Under the pieces are notes generated by a model. That model saw nothing but the letters and a program-made list of their open reading frames with translations, did no database searches and had not been told where the DNA came from. Shown here piece after piece: positions 17,503-25,235 of a stretch of 64,000 nucleotides of DNA. The translations under genes were made by a program, and so were the position numbers. The stretch is taken from the NCBI GenBank assembly GCA_052437175.1, contig JBQVOK010000003.1, positions 248,001 through 312,000 on the forward strand, written 5' to 3'. This stretch comes from JACVCJ01 sp052437175 (GTDB taxonomy: Bacteria > Bacteroidota > Bacteroidia > CAIKAF01). The stretch's first letter is position 1. The number at the start of each line of letters is the position of its first letter.

Positions 17503-17915
17503 TGCAGAACCGAAACTCTTCACTCTTCCGGATCGTATTGCCGCTGCTGCTGATCGGCGTGCTGGCCTGGTATTTTTCGGCCGGCCGCGATGCAAAACCG
17601 GGCGCGCAGAATGCACGCAACACGGCCCGGGAAACCTTTGACCGTGACAGTCTGCAGCTGGAATACAGCAAACACGCCCGCTGCCGTATGGACTGCCGCC
17701 AGATCTCCGAAGCCGAGATACGGGAAGTGCGTAAAACCGGGCGGGTGAACCTGGCCAAGAGCGAGCTGGACAATGAACGCTGTCCGCGCTGGGCCCTGGA
17801 AGGCAACAGCGCCGACGGACAGCAGCTGCGTATTATATTTGCACAGTGCGCAAGCGAAATGGTGGTGGTAACGGCCATCGACCTGGGTCAAGAGCATGCC
17901 TGCGCCTGTAAATAA
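17502..17915 (+). CDS. DUF4258-domain protein with N-terminal membrane anchor
   Basis: A 137-residue protein whose ATG overlaps the previous stop codon by one base (TAATG), a sign of translational coupling; an earlier in-frame ATG at 17490 would add four residues. One hydrophobic helix (about 10-26) anchors or exports it. The rest matches DUF4258: YSKHARCRMDCRQISEAEI, then WALEG, LRIIFAQC and VVTAIDLG strands. DUF4258 resembles toxin-like nuclease folds of the BECR type in distant comparisons, but members in this setting are unstudied. Cysteines at the CRMDC site are unusual for a short exported protein and may form a disulfide. Confidence 0.78.
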   Translation: MQNRNSSLFRIVLPLLLIGVLAWYFSAGRDAKPGAQNARNTARETFDRDSLQLEYSKHARCRMDCRQISEAEIREVRKTGRVNLAKSELDNERCPRWALEGNSADGQQLRIIFAQCASEMVVVTAIDLGQEHACACK

Positions 17916-17922
17916 CGAAAAT

Positions 17923-19116
17923 ATGGACCTGCTAACGAAAATAAAACAGGAAGCGGAGACGATATTCCCCGAAATAGTGGCCATTCGCAGGCATCTGCAC
18001 CGCCACCCGGAACTGTCGTTCATGGAAGAAAGAACGGCGGCTTTCATTTCTGCCAAACTTACGGAATGGGGCATTGAACACCGCAACGGTATTGCCGGTC
18101 ACGGGATACACGGCGTGCTTTCCGGCGCGGATGCCGAAGGCCCCTGTGTTTTCCTGCGTGCCGACACAGACGCTTTACCGATACACGAAAAAACGGGCGC
18201 GGAATACGCTTCACAGAACCCGGGCATCATGCATGCCTGCGGGCACGACGTACATACGGCTTCGCTGCTGGGTGCGCTGAAGATACTACAGAAGTTCCGG
18301 GCGGAGTGGAACGGAAAGATCTCCTTTGTGTTTCAGCCGGGCGAAGAAAAACTGCCGGGCGGCGCTTCCCTGATGATCAAAGAAGGCGTACTGGAAAACC
18401 CGCGTCCGCAGGCCGGGCTGGCCCAGCACGTATTTACGCCGCTGCCGGCCGGTACGGTAGGTTTTCGCAGCGGGCAGTACATGGCCTCTACCGACGAACT
18501 GTACATTACCTTTAGAGGCAAAGGCGGCCACGCGGCCACGCCCCAGTTCAATATAGACCCCATTACGGCCGGCATGCATACGCTGCTGACCCTGAAAAAA
18601 GAAATAGAGGCACAGAAACCGGCAGATACGCCCATGGTACTCTCTTTCGGTAAAGTGATCGCCGAAGGTGCCACCAATGTAATTCCCGATACCATGGATG
18701 TGGAAGGTACGCTGCGTACTATGGACGAGGACTGGCGTGCACGTGTACATGTACTGCTGCAGGAGATCGCGGGCCGGGTGGCTAAGGAACACGGTGCCAC
18801 GGCCGAAGTACGTATCGAAAAAGGATACCCTGTATTGTATAACGATCCCGCCCTGACCGAAGCCTGCCGCCGGGCGGCCATTGAATACCTGGGTGCAGCG
18901 TACGTAACTGAACTCGAGCTGCGCATGACCGCCGAAGACTTTGCTTATTATACCCAATACGTGCCCTGCTGTTTTTACCGCCTGGGCACGGGCAATCCCG
19001 GGAAAGGCATTACGGCCAATGTACACAACCCACACTTCGATATCGACGAAGAAGCGCTCAAAACCGGTATGGGACTTATGGTTTATCTGGCGCTGAGCCA
19101 ACTTCGCAGAACGTAA
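17923..19116 (+). CDS. M20-family amidohydrolase/carboxypeptidase
   Basis: Zinc-dependent amidohydrolase of 397 residues, cytoplasmic (no signal peptide). Start at 17923 (MDLLTKIKQE) lies seven bases after the DUF4258 stop; an earlier ATG inside the previous gene is less likely. Motifs: RRHLHRHPELSF, FLRADTDALPI, MHACGHDVHTASLLGA with metal ligands, VFQPGEEKLPGGASLMI, and C-terminal MTAEDFAYYTQ. This is the N-acyl-amino-acid or hippurate hydrolase/IAA-amino-acid hydrolase subgroup. Typical substrates are N-acylated amino acids; the true substrate is not visible. Confidence 0.9.
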   Translation: MDLLTKIKQEAETIFPEIVAIRRHLHRHPELSFMEERTAAFISAKLTEWGIEHRNGIAGHGIHGVLSGADAEGPCVFLRADTDALPIHEKTGAEYASQNPGIMHACGHDVHTASLLGALKILQKFRAEWNGKISFVFQPGEEKLPGGASLMIKEGVLENPRPQAGLAQHVFTPLPAGTVGFRSGQYMASTDELYITFRGKGGHAATPQFNIDPITAGMHTLLTLKKEIEAQKPADTPMVLSFGKVIAEGATNVIPDTMDVEGTLRTMDEDWRARVHVLLQEIAGRVAKEHGATAEVRIEKGYPVLYNDPALTEACRRAAIEYLGAAYVTELELRMTAEDFAYYTQYVPCCFYRLGTGNPGKGITANVHNPHFDIDEEALKTGMGLMVYLALSQLRRT

Positions 19117-19194
19117 CAATGTGTTCATAGAAAGTCTGAAACACGGCCTCCGAAAAACCGTATATTCGTAAGAACAAAATAAATACCAATTACT

Positions 19195-20292
19195 ATGGGT
19201 CTGTTTGACAAAATACGCAACGAATTTGTTGACATCATCGACTGGAAAGACGAAACGGGTGATACGCTGGTATGGCGTTTCCCGCGGTACCAGGACGAAA
19301 TAAAATACGGGGCCAAACTCACCGTACGCGAAAGCCAGGCGGCCGTTTTCCTGAACGAAGGTAAGATCGCCGACGTATTCGGGCCGGGCATGTACACGCT
19401 CGAAACCCAGAACATGCCGATACTGGCCACGCTCAAAGGCTGGAAATATGGCTTCAACAGTCCCTTTAAGGCCGATGTGTTCTTTGTGAGCACCCGGCAG
19501 TTCACCGACCAGAAATGGGGCACCAAAAATCCCGTTACGCTCAACGACGACCGTTTCGGGTTCATCGAACTGCGCGCCTTCGGTAACTACAGCTTCCGGG
19601 TGAGCGATGCCGGGCTTTTCCTGAAAGAGATCGCCGGTACTTCGGGCCGTTTTACCACCGAAGAGATCAACGGACAGCTGCGCACCCTGGTGGTGACCAA
19701 GTTCAGCGATGCCATCGGCGAAGGCAATATACCCGTAGAGAAATTTGCGGCCAACCTGGAAGAACTTTCCCAGCTGGGCAAAGAAAAGCTGAACGACCGC
19801 TTTACGGCCTACGGCCTGGAAATTACCGATTTCCTGGTAGAGAACGTAAGCATGCCCGAAGAACTCAAGAAAGAGATCTTTGAATACAGCCGTCTCAACA
19901 AGATCGATATGGCCAAACTGACCCAGATGAAGACCGCCAAAGCCATCGAGGCCTCGGCCGATAACCCGGGCGGACTGATGGGCGCCGGTATGGGTGCCGG
20001 AATGGGCATGGCCATGGGTGGCATGATGAGCGGTATGATGCAGCAGAACATGCAGGGCCAGCAAAACCAGCAGACTCCGCCGCCGCTGCCCAACCAGGCC
20101 ATCTGGTTCGTAGCCATAAACGGGCAGCAGCAGGGCCCTTTTGATAACGGCGTACTTACCGGTATGGCCGCACAGGGTCAGATCACCCGCGAAAGCCTGG
20201 TATGGAAAACGGGCATGGGCGCCTGGACGCCGGCCGGACAGCTGCCCGAACTGGCCGCTATTTTTGCCAACGTTCCCCCGCCACTGGCCTAA
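19195..20292 (+). CDS. SPFH-domain protein with C-terminal GYF_2 domain (YdjI/virion core-like)
   Basis: A 365-residue cytoplasmic protein. Residues 1-250 match the YdjI-type SPFH (stomatin/prohibitin/flotillin) group: WRFPRYQDEIKYGAKLTVRESQAAVFLNEGK...FGPGMYTLET is diagnostic. A Met/Gly-rich linker (about 262-285) and a Gln-rich stretch follow, then a GYF_2 domain (about 302-360: WFVAINGQQQGPF...WKTGMGAWTPA) that usually binds proline-rich ligands. In Bacillus, YdjI works with YdjG and PspA at the membrane. The next gene, 18 bases downstream, encodes a YdjG-like zinc-ribbon membrane protein, so the pair is probably one membrane-stress complex. Confidence 0.85.
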   Translation: MGLFDKIRNEFVDIIDWKDETGDTLVWRFPRYQDEIKYGAKLTVRESQAAVFLNEGKIADVFGPGMYTLETQNMPILATLKGWKYGFNSPFKADVFFVSTRQFTDQKWGTKNPVTLNDDRFGFIELRAFGNYSFRVSDAGLFLKEIAGTSGRFTTEEINGQLRTLVVTKFSDAIGEGNIPVEKFAANLEELSQLGKEKLNDRFTAYGLEITDFLVENVSMPEELKKEIFEYSRLNKIDMAKLTQMKTAKAIEASADNPGGLMGAGMGAGMGMAMGGMMSGMMQQNMQGQQNQQTPPPLPNQAIWFVAINGQQQGPFDNGVLTGMAAQGQITRESLVWKTGMGAWTPAGQLPELAAIFANVPPPLA

Positions 20293-20310
20293 ACCCGCCG
20301 CATCATCCCT

Positions 20311-21426
20311 ATGGAAAACAACGAAACGGAAACACTGGGTCATATCCGCTGTAAATCCTGCGGCGGCGACCTGAAATATGCCCCCGGCACCAGCAGCCTG
20401 CAATGTTCCTATTGCGGTACCACCAACCAGATCGAAGTGGCAGAGGAAGAGGCCGCCGAAGTAAAAGAGCACGATTTTGAAGCGATGATCCGCGAAATGG
20501 CCTCCGTGAGCGAGACCGAAGAGCAGCACGCCGCCAAATGCAATGCCTGCGGGGCCACCACCACGCTGCCGCCCAATGTTACCTCGGCCAACTGTCCCTT
20601 TTGTGATACAGCGCTGGTGGTTGCAGCCACAGCTACCGCGCGCTTTATAAAACCGCATTACGTGCTGCCTTTTGCCATCGATAACAAACAGGCACACGCT
20701 AAATTCAAAGACTGGCTCAAAGGACTCTGGTTCGCACCCAACGACCTGAAGAAATTCGGCGATTATGCCGACCGTTTAAAGGGCATGTATATTCCTTACT
20801 GGACCTTTGATGCTGAAACCGACACCGACTATACCGGTATGCGGGGTGATGCGTATTACGTAACAGAAACCTATACCACCACCGAAAACGGACAAAGCGT
20901 GCAGCGTACACGGCAGGTGCGGCACATCCGCTGGAGCTCTGCCTACGGCAATGTGCACGACAGTTTCGACGATATACTCGTCATGGCGGCGCACAGCCTG
21001 CCCCTGAACATTATTGAAAAGCTGGAACCCTGGGACCTGCACAACCTGGTTCCCTTCAACGATCAGTACCTGAGCGGTTTCCAGTCCGAAGTGTATTCCG
21101 TGAACCTGGAGAATGGTTTCGGGAATGCCAAAGGCAAAATGGAAGCGTTTATACGCCAGAGCGTATGCCGCGACATCGGCGGGGACGAGCAGCGTATTTC
21201 CACCATGGACACGGAGTATAACCAGGTTACCTTTAAGCATATCCTGCTGCCGCTGTACATCAGCGCCTACCGCTACAACGATAAGGTATACCGCTTTCTC
21301 ATCAACGCGCGCACGGGCGAGGTACAGGGCGAGCGACCCTACAGCGCCTGGAAAATTGCGCTGGCGGTCATCGGCGGATTATTGCTGATCCTTCTGCTGT
21401 TCCTGCTCTTCCAGGGTGGGTTTTAA
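20311..21426 (+). CDS. Zinc-ribbon, tail-anchored membrane protein (YdjG-like)
   Basis: A 371-residue protein with two N-terminal zinc ribbons, CKSCGG...CSYCG (about 14-37) and CNACGA...CPFCD (about 73-98), a central domain with Trp/Tyr-rich strands (MYIPYWTFDAETDTDY), and one C-terminal transmembrane helix (about 350-368) ending the chain. This layout matches the TFIIB-type zinc-ribbon proteins found with SPFH partners, such as B. subtilis YdjG, that recruit SPFH/PspA proteins to the membrane. Same operon as the SPFH-GYF gene. The stop overlaps that of the convergent DUF4230 gene by four bases. Confidence 0.8.
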   Translation: MENNETETLGHIRCKSCGGDLKYAPGTSSLQCSYCGTTNQIEVAEEEAAEVKEHDFEAMIREMASVSETEEQHAAKCNACGATTTLPPNVTSANCPFCDTALVVAATATARFIKPHYVLPFAIDNKQAHAKFKDWLKGLWFAPNDLKKFGDYADRLKGMYIPYWTFDAETDTDYTGMRGDAYYVTETYTTTENGQSVQRTRQVRHIRWSSAYGNVHDSFDDILVMAAHSLPLNIIEKLEPWDLHNLVPFNDQYLSGFQSEVYSVNLENGFGNAKGKMEAFIRQSVCRDIGGDEQRISTMDTEYNQVTFKHILLPLYISAYRYNDKVYRFLINARTGEVQGERPYSAWKIALAVIGGLLLILLLFLLFQGGF

Positions 21427-22034
21427 GGAAGTACGGGGGTAGTGCGGAAACGTATCTCCACTGTTTTTTTACCGGAGATCTTCTTAAAGATCGGTTCCAG
21501 TATTTCGGGCGCTTTTTCGGCGGCGGTCTGCATGGCTTTCTGGGTCACAGCGGGACTTTTCAGGTACTTATCGGCTTCCTTGTAGGTCTTGTCGATCAGT
21601 TCGGCATCGTCGTCCAGCAGTATCCAGGAGGTTTTTTCGTACACTTTGGAATGTTCGTGGTCCACCTTACTGAAGCAGATCTCCGGGGCGGGCAGGTACA
21701 CCACCAGTTTCTCCTCACTCAGCTCCAGGTCTTTGTCTTTCAGCTTCTGAAGGTCCACGCAGCCGTTCACTTCACCGCTGACCATCAGCAATACTTTACT
21801 GTCGGGCAGAAAGGCTCGTTCTTCTTTGTACTCAATGATGTCTTTTACGTACAGGGTGGCCAGTTCCATTTTACCCATGGTTTTAATTTCCTCAATGATG
21901 GCCTCATGGGTCACCACCGTCTGGCTGCCGGCCGAACGCAGGCGCTGAAAGATCCCGTACCCGGTGAAAACGGCCACAACCAGTATGGCTATGCCGATAT
22001 ACAGACGGAGGTTTACGGGCTTTTTTACACTCAT
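21423..22034 (-). CDS. DUF4230-domain membrane protein
   Basis: A 203-residue protein with one N-terminal transmembrane helix (about 10-27) and a DUF4230 domain: an early helix-strand pair (TMGKMELATLYVKDII), a GEVNGCVDLQKL segment, and VVYLPAPEICFSKVDHEHSKVYEK, then a long amphipathic tail. The family is widespread and uncharacterised; it was probably once part of an envelope-associated process. Its start overlaps the end of gmk by four bases (ATGA), so it is translated from the gmk transcript. Confidence 0.85.
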   Translation of the reverse strand: MSVKKPVNLRLYIGIAILVVAVFTGYGIFQRLRSAGSQTVVTHEAIIEEIKTMGKMELATLYVKDIIEYKEERAFLPDSKVLLMVSGEVNGCVDLQKLKDKDLELSEEKLVVYLPAPEICFSKVDHEHSKVYEKTSWILLDDDAELIDKTYKEADKYLKSPAVTQKAMQTAAEKAPEILEPIFKKISGKKTVEIRFRTTPVLP

Positions 22035-22612
22035 GGCGTTCGTATAAATTCGTTGATCTTTGCTTTGGCTTCTGCAACGGCATCGGCCAGGATGTCGTTG
22101 AGGACCACTACATCAAATTTACTGTAATAATCGAGTTCTTTAATGGCTTTTTTCAGTCGTTTTTGCAAAGATTCCTCGTTTTCGGTGCCCCGTCCGCGCA
22201 GGCGGGTCTCCAATACCTCTACCGAGGGGGGCATCACAAAAATGGCCAGGGCATCGGTGCCGTAGATGCTTTTAAGGCTCAGTCCGCCTTCCACGTCCAC
22301 ATCAAAAAGTACGTGGCGGCCGCTGTTGCGTATATTTTCAATTTCGCTGCGCAGGGTGCCGTAAAAACCGTTGGTATACACCTCTTCCCATTCCACGAAT
22401 TCGTTGTTCTCCGCTTTCTGTTTAAATTCCTCGATGGTCATGAAATAGTAGTCCTTTCCGTGCACTTCGCCGGGGCGCTGTTCGCGCGTGCAGGCCGACA
22501 CAGAGAAGGCCAGGTTGGGCATTTCGTGCATGAGGCGGTGTACGATGCTGGTTTTGCCGGCGCCGGAAGGAGCGGAGAAGATAATGAGTTTACCAGGTGT
22601 GTTCGGATGCAT
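22031..22612 (-). CDS. gmk: Guanylate kinase
   Basis: GMP to GDP kinase, 193 residues, normal length. P-loop APSGAGKT (14-21), GMP-binding segment SACTREQRPGEVHGKDYYFM, EVYTNGFYGT and LFDVDVEGG are all present. It leads a two-gene unit with the DUF4230 gene and is divergent from the acyltransferase at 22655, with 42 bases between the two start codons, so the promoters must overlap. Confidence 0.97.
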   Translation of the reverse strand: MHPNTPGKLIIFSAPSGAGKTSIVHRLMHEMPNLAFSVSACTREQRPGEVHGKDYYFMTIEEFKQKAENNEFVEWEEVYTNGFYGTLRSEIENIRNSGRHVLFDVDVEGGLSLKSIYGTDALAIFVMPPSVEVLETRLRGRGTENEESLQKRLKKAIKELDYYSKFDVVVLNDILADAVAEAKAKINEFIRTP

Positions 22613-22654
22613 ATTGCGCGCAAAAATCCGTATTTTCGTTGTAACTTGAAAATA

Positions 22655-23434
22655 ATGCAGGTCATAAGAGCGATATTTTCACCGATTTATTCGGTGTGGG
22701 CGGTGAGCTGGTTCCTGGTTTTTCTGCTTACGGTGCTGCCGGCAGCCCTCTTCCTGAAACTTTTTTTCCCGCGTACGGCCGACAGGCGCTTTTTCCGCTA
22801 CGGCTCTGCCTGGGCAAGTTTCTGGATGTTCATCTGCGGCATCCGTTACCGCATGCACAACCGGGACGAATATTACCGCAAAGATAGTACCTACGTGGTA
22901 TGCAGCAATCACGTGAGCCTGCTGGACGTGTTCTGTTCCACCATTCCGCTGCGGGCGCCCGTGCGGGTGCTGGCCAAAAAGGAAATTAAACGCATTCCCC
23001 TGCTGGGAACGGCCTTTGCCATGGTAAGTGTGTTCGTGGACCGTGCCAGTGCCGAAAGCCGGCGCCGGAGCTTCGAAAAGCTGGGGCAGGACCTGCGCAA
23101 TGGCACCCACAGTATTTTTATGTACCCCGAAGGTACACGCAATAAAACCCGCACGCCGGTAAAGGAATTTTACGACGGGGCTTTTCGTCTGGCTGTGCAG
23201 GCCGGGGTTCCCCTGTGTGTGTTCGTGGCTGTGCATCCGCGTACGGTGTTCGACCCTAAGGGCATCTTTTTTAAACCCTTCGGCAAGATCGACATCTACT
23301 TTCTGCCGCCGTATCCCACCGAAGGCCTTACCGAAGCAGATGTGCCGGCACTGCGCGACCGTATCCGCAGGGACATGTGGAACCTGCTGGCCGAGAAGGA
23401 CCCCTATTTTGCCGGGGTAGAAAAAATGGAATGA
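22655..23434 (+). CDS. 1-acyl-sn-glycerol-3-phosphate acyltransferase (PlsC-like)
   Basis: Membrane-bound acyltransferase of phospholipid synthesis, 259 residues from MQVIRAIFSP at 22655; the open frame upstream runs antisense to gmk and is not part of it. A hydrophobic N-terminus (about 12-40) is followed by the catalytic NHVSLLD motif (85-91), the FVDR segment, and the glycerol-phosphate-binding YPEGTR (157-162). These are the four-block PlsC signatures. It converges with the epimerase operon; two bases separate the ends. Confidence 0.9.
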   Translation: MQVIRAIFSPIYSVWAVSWFLVFLLTVLPAALFLKLFFPRTADRRFFRYGSAWASFWMFICGIRYRMHNRDEYYRKDSTYVVCSNHVSLLDVFCSTIPLRAPVRVLAKKEIKRIPLLGTAFAMVSVFVDRASAESRRRSFEKLGQDLRNGTHSIFMYPEGTRNKTRTPVKEFYDGAFRLAVQAGVPLCVFVAVHPRTVFDPKGIFFKPFGKIDIYFLPPYPTEGLTEADVPALRDRIRRDMWNLLAEKDPYFAGVEKME

Positions 23435-23436
23435 TC

Positions 23437-24372
23437 TTACAGGATAAAGCCGGGATTGTCCAGGATCTCCTGCAGGCCCTTTTCCAGCTCACGCGGCGCA
23501 CGGCCGAGCAGTTCGAGCATTTTGGAATTATCGGGCAGGCGGCGTGTCATATCGCCCTCTTTAAGCGGGGCCAGGTGTACAATGCGTGAGCTGGAGCCCA
23601 CCAGGCGTATGATGATCTGTGCCAGTTCCAGGATGGAGGTTTCGCGGTTGCTGCCGATATTCACCACGTCATTGGTGTACATCTGCTTGTGAAACGCGTT
23701 GTAACAGGCCTCCACGTTATCTTCCACGAAACAGAAGGTGCGGGTCTGCGAACCGTCGCCGTAAATGGTGATGTCTTCGTTCTTCAGGGCCAGGGCAATG
23801 AATTTGCTGATCACAAAATCGCGGCTCTGTTTGGGGCCGTAGGTATTAAAAAAGCGGAAAATGGTATAGTTAAGTCCGTATTCCTGCTGGTAGGAGCGCA
23901 GGTAGGCTTCGCCCACGTTCTTTACAATGGCGTAGGGCAGGCGGCTGTTGAGCGGGGTTGTCTGCTCGTTCTGCGGAAATTCCACCGGTTCGCCGTACAC
24001 CTCGCTGCTGCTGGCATAGTATACGTGTTTTACGCCGGTATTTTTGGAAAGACGCAGTATGTTTTCGAGGCCGTGGATATCGTCGAGTACAGAAACGGGG
24101 TTGCTCAGCGTGCGCTGTACGCCTACCAGGGCGGCATAATGGAATACGTAATCGAATCCTTTGGTATAGAAAATGTCCGAGATCTCGTCAAAGCGGTTCA
24201 CATTGGCCTTGAGAAAGGTCACATTGTCCGATTTGGGCACTTTACGCAGGGACCCGGTAAGCAGGTTATCGGTAATAACGATGTTGTTGAGCGGGTCTTT
24301 GGCGAGTTTTTCGGCCATGGAACTGCCGATAAAACCGGCTCCGCCCGTTACCAGGATGTTGCGTGTACTCAT
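23437..24372 (-). CDS. NAD-dependent nucleotide-sugar epimerase/dehydratase (extended SDR)
   Basis: Extended short-chain dehydrogenase of 311 residues acting on a nucleotide sugar. Rossmann motif TGGAGFIGS (9-17), catalytic SSSEVYG and Y147xxxK151, then FRFFNTYGP and the sugar-binding end IVHLAPLKEGDMTRRLPD typical of UDP-glucuronate decarboxylase or UDP-glucose 4-epimerase-like enzymes. Exact substrate cannot be fixed from sequence. It overlaps rmlA by four bases, and rmlA product (dTDP-glucose) could be its substrate, which would suit a 4,6-dehydratase-like role. Last gene of an RND-rmlA-SDR operon. Confidence 0.88.
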   Translation of the reverse strand: MSTRNILVTGGAGFIGSSMAEKLAKDPLNNIVITDNLLTGSLRKVPKSDNVTFLKANVNRFDEISDIFYTKGFDYVFHYAALVGVQRTLSNPVSVLDDIHGLENILRLSKNTGVKHVYYASSSEVYGEPVEFPQNEQTTPLNSRLPYAIVKNVGEAYLRSYQQEYGLNYTIFRFFNTYGPKQSRDFVISKFIALALKNEDITIYGDGSQTRTFCFVEDNVEACYNAFHKQMYTNDVVNIGSNRETSILELAQIIIRLVGSSSRIVHLAPLKEGDMTRRLPDNSKMLELLGRAPRELEKGLQEILDNPGFIL

Positions 24373-25235
24373 CTGCTTTTAAGTTGATTTAGTAAGTATT
24401 GTCCGTAGCCGCTTTTCAGCAGGGGGGCGGCCAGTTCTTCGAGCCGGGCGTCGCTGATGAAGTGCATTCTCCAGGCAATTTCCTCTATACAGCCTATTTT
24501 CAGGCCCTGGCGTTCTTCTATTACCTGCACGAACTGGCCGGCCTGCATCAGGGATGCAAAAGTGCCGGTGTCGAGCCAGGCGGTACCCCGGTCAAACACA
24601 TTTACATGCAGTTTGCCGGCAGTGAGATAAGCCTTGTTCACGTCGGTTATCTCGTATTCGCCACGGGCGCTGGGGCGCAGATTTTTTGCAATGTCTACCA
24701 CGGAGTTATCGTAAAAATACAGGCCGGGTACGGCATAGTTGCTTTTGGGGTTCAGGGGCTTTTCCTCGATGGAAACGGCCTTTTTGTCCGCGTCAAACTC
24801 TACTACACCATATCGCTCCGGATCGGACACATGATATGCAAAAATAATGCCACCGTCTGGCGAGGTACATTGCTGTAGTTTACGGCTGAGTCCGCTGGCG
24901 TAAAAAATATTGTCGCCCAGGATCAGGGAAACGGGATCCGTACCGATGAAGGATTCGCCCAGTACAAAAGCCTGTGCCAGCCCGTTGGGCACTTCCTGCA
25001 CGCAGTATTCGATCTGTAGTCCCAGGTGGCTGCCGTCTCCGAATAGTTCGCGGAACAGGGGCAGGTCTTTGGGGGTACTGATGATCAGTATCTCTTGTAT
25101 GCCGGCCATCATCAGGGTAGACAGCGGGTAGTAGATCATGGGTTTATCGTACACCGGCATGATCTGCTTGCTGATGGCATAGGTGATGGGGTACAGTCGG
25201 GTGCCCGAACCTCCGGCTAAGATAATGCCTTTCAT
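24369..25235 (-). CDS. rfbA: Glucose-1-phosphate thymidylyltransferase
   Basis: Makes dTDP-glucose from dTTP and glucose-1-phosphate, the first step to dTDP-rhamnose and related envelope sugars. 288 residues, normal length, with the nucleotide-binding loop LAGGSGTRLYPIT (7-19), VYDKPMIYYPLSTLM, LGDNIFY and RGTAWLDTGT. Its ATG overlaps the stop of the RND gene by one base (TAATG), and its end overlaps the epimerase start, so all three are translationally linked. The rmlB, rmlC and rmlD genes are not in this window. Confidence 0.95.
   Translation of the reverse strand: MKGIILAGGSGTRLYPITYAISKQIMPVYDKPMIYYPLSTLMMAGIQEILIISTPKDLPLFRELFGDGSHLGLQIEYCVQEVPNGLAQAFVLGESFIGTDPVSLILGDNIFYASGLSRKLQQCTSPDGGIIFAYHVSDPERYGVVEFDADKKAVSIEEKPLNPKSNYAVPGLYFYDNSVVDIAKNLRPSARGEYEITDVNKAYLTAGKLHVNVFDRGTAWLDTGTFASLMQAGQFVQVIEERQGLKIGCIEEIAWRMHFISDARLEELAAPLLKSGYGQYLLNQLKSR

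Noticed and set aside
18286..20697. Open frame of 803 codons on the minus strand
   Set aside because: It spans three plus-strand genes with firm family matches (M20, SPFH, zinc ribbon) and crosses their spacers. Composition is unlike a real protein.
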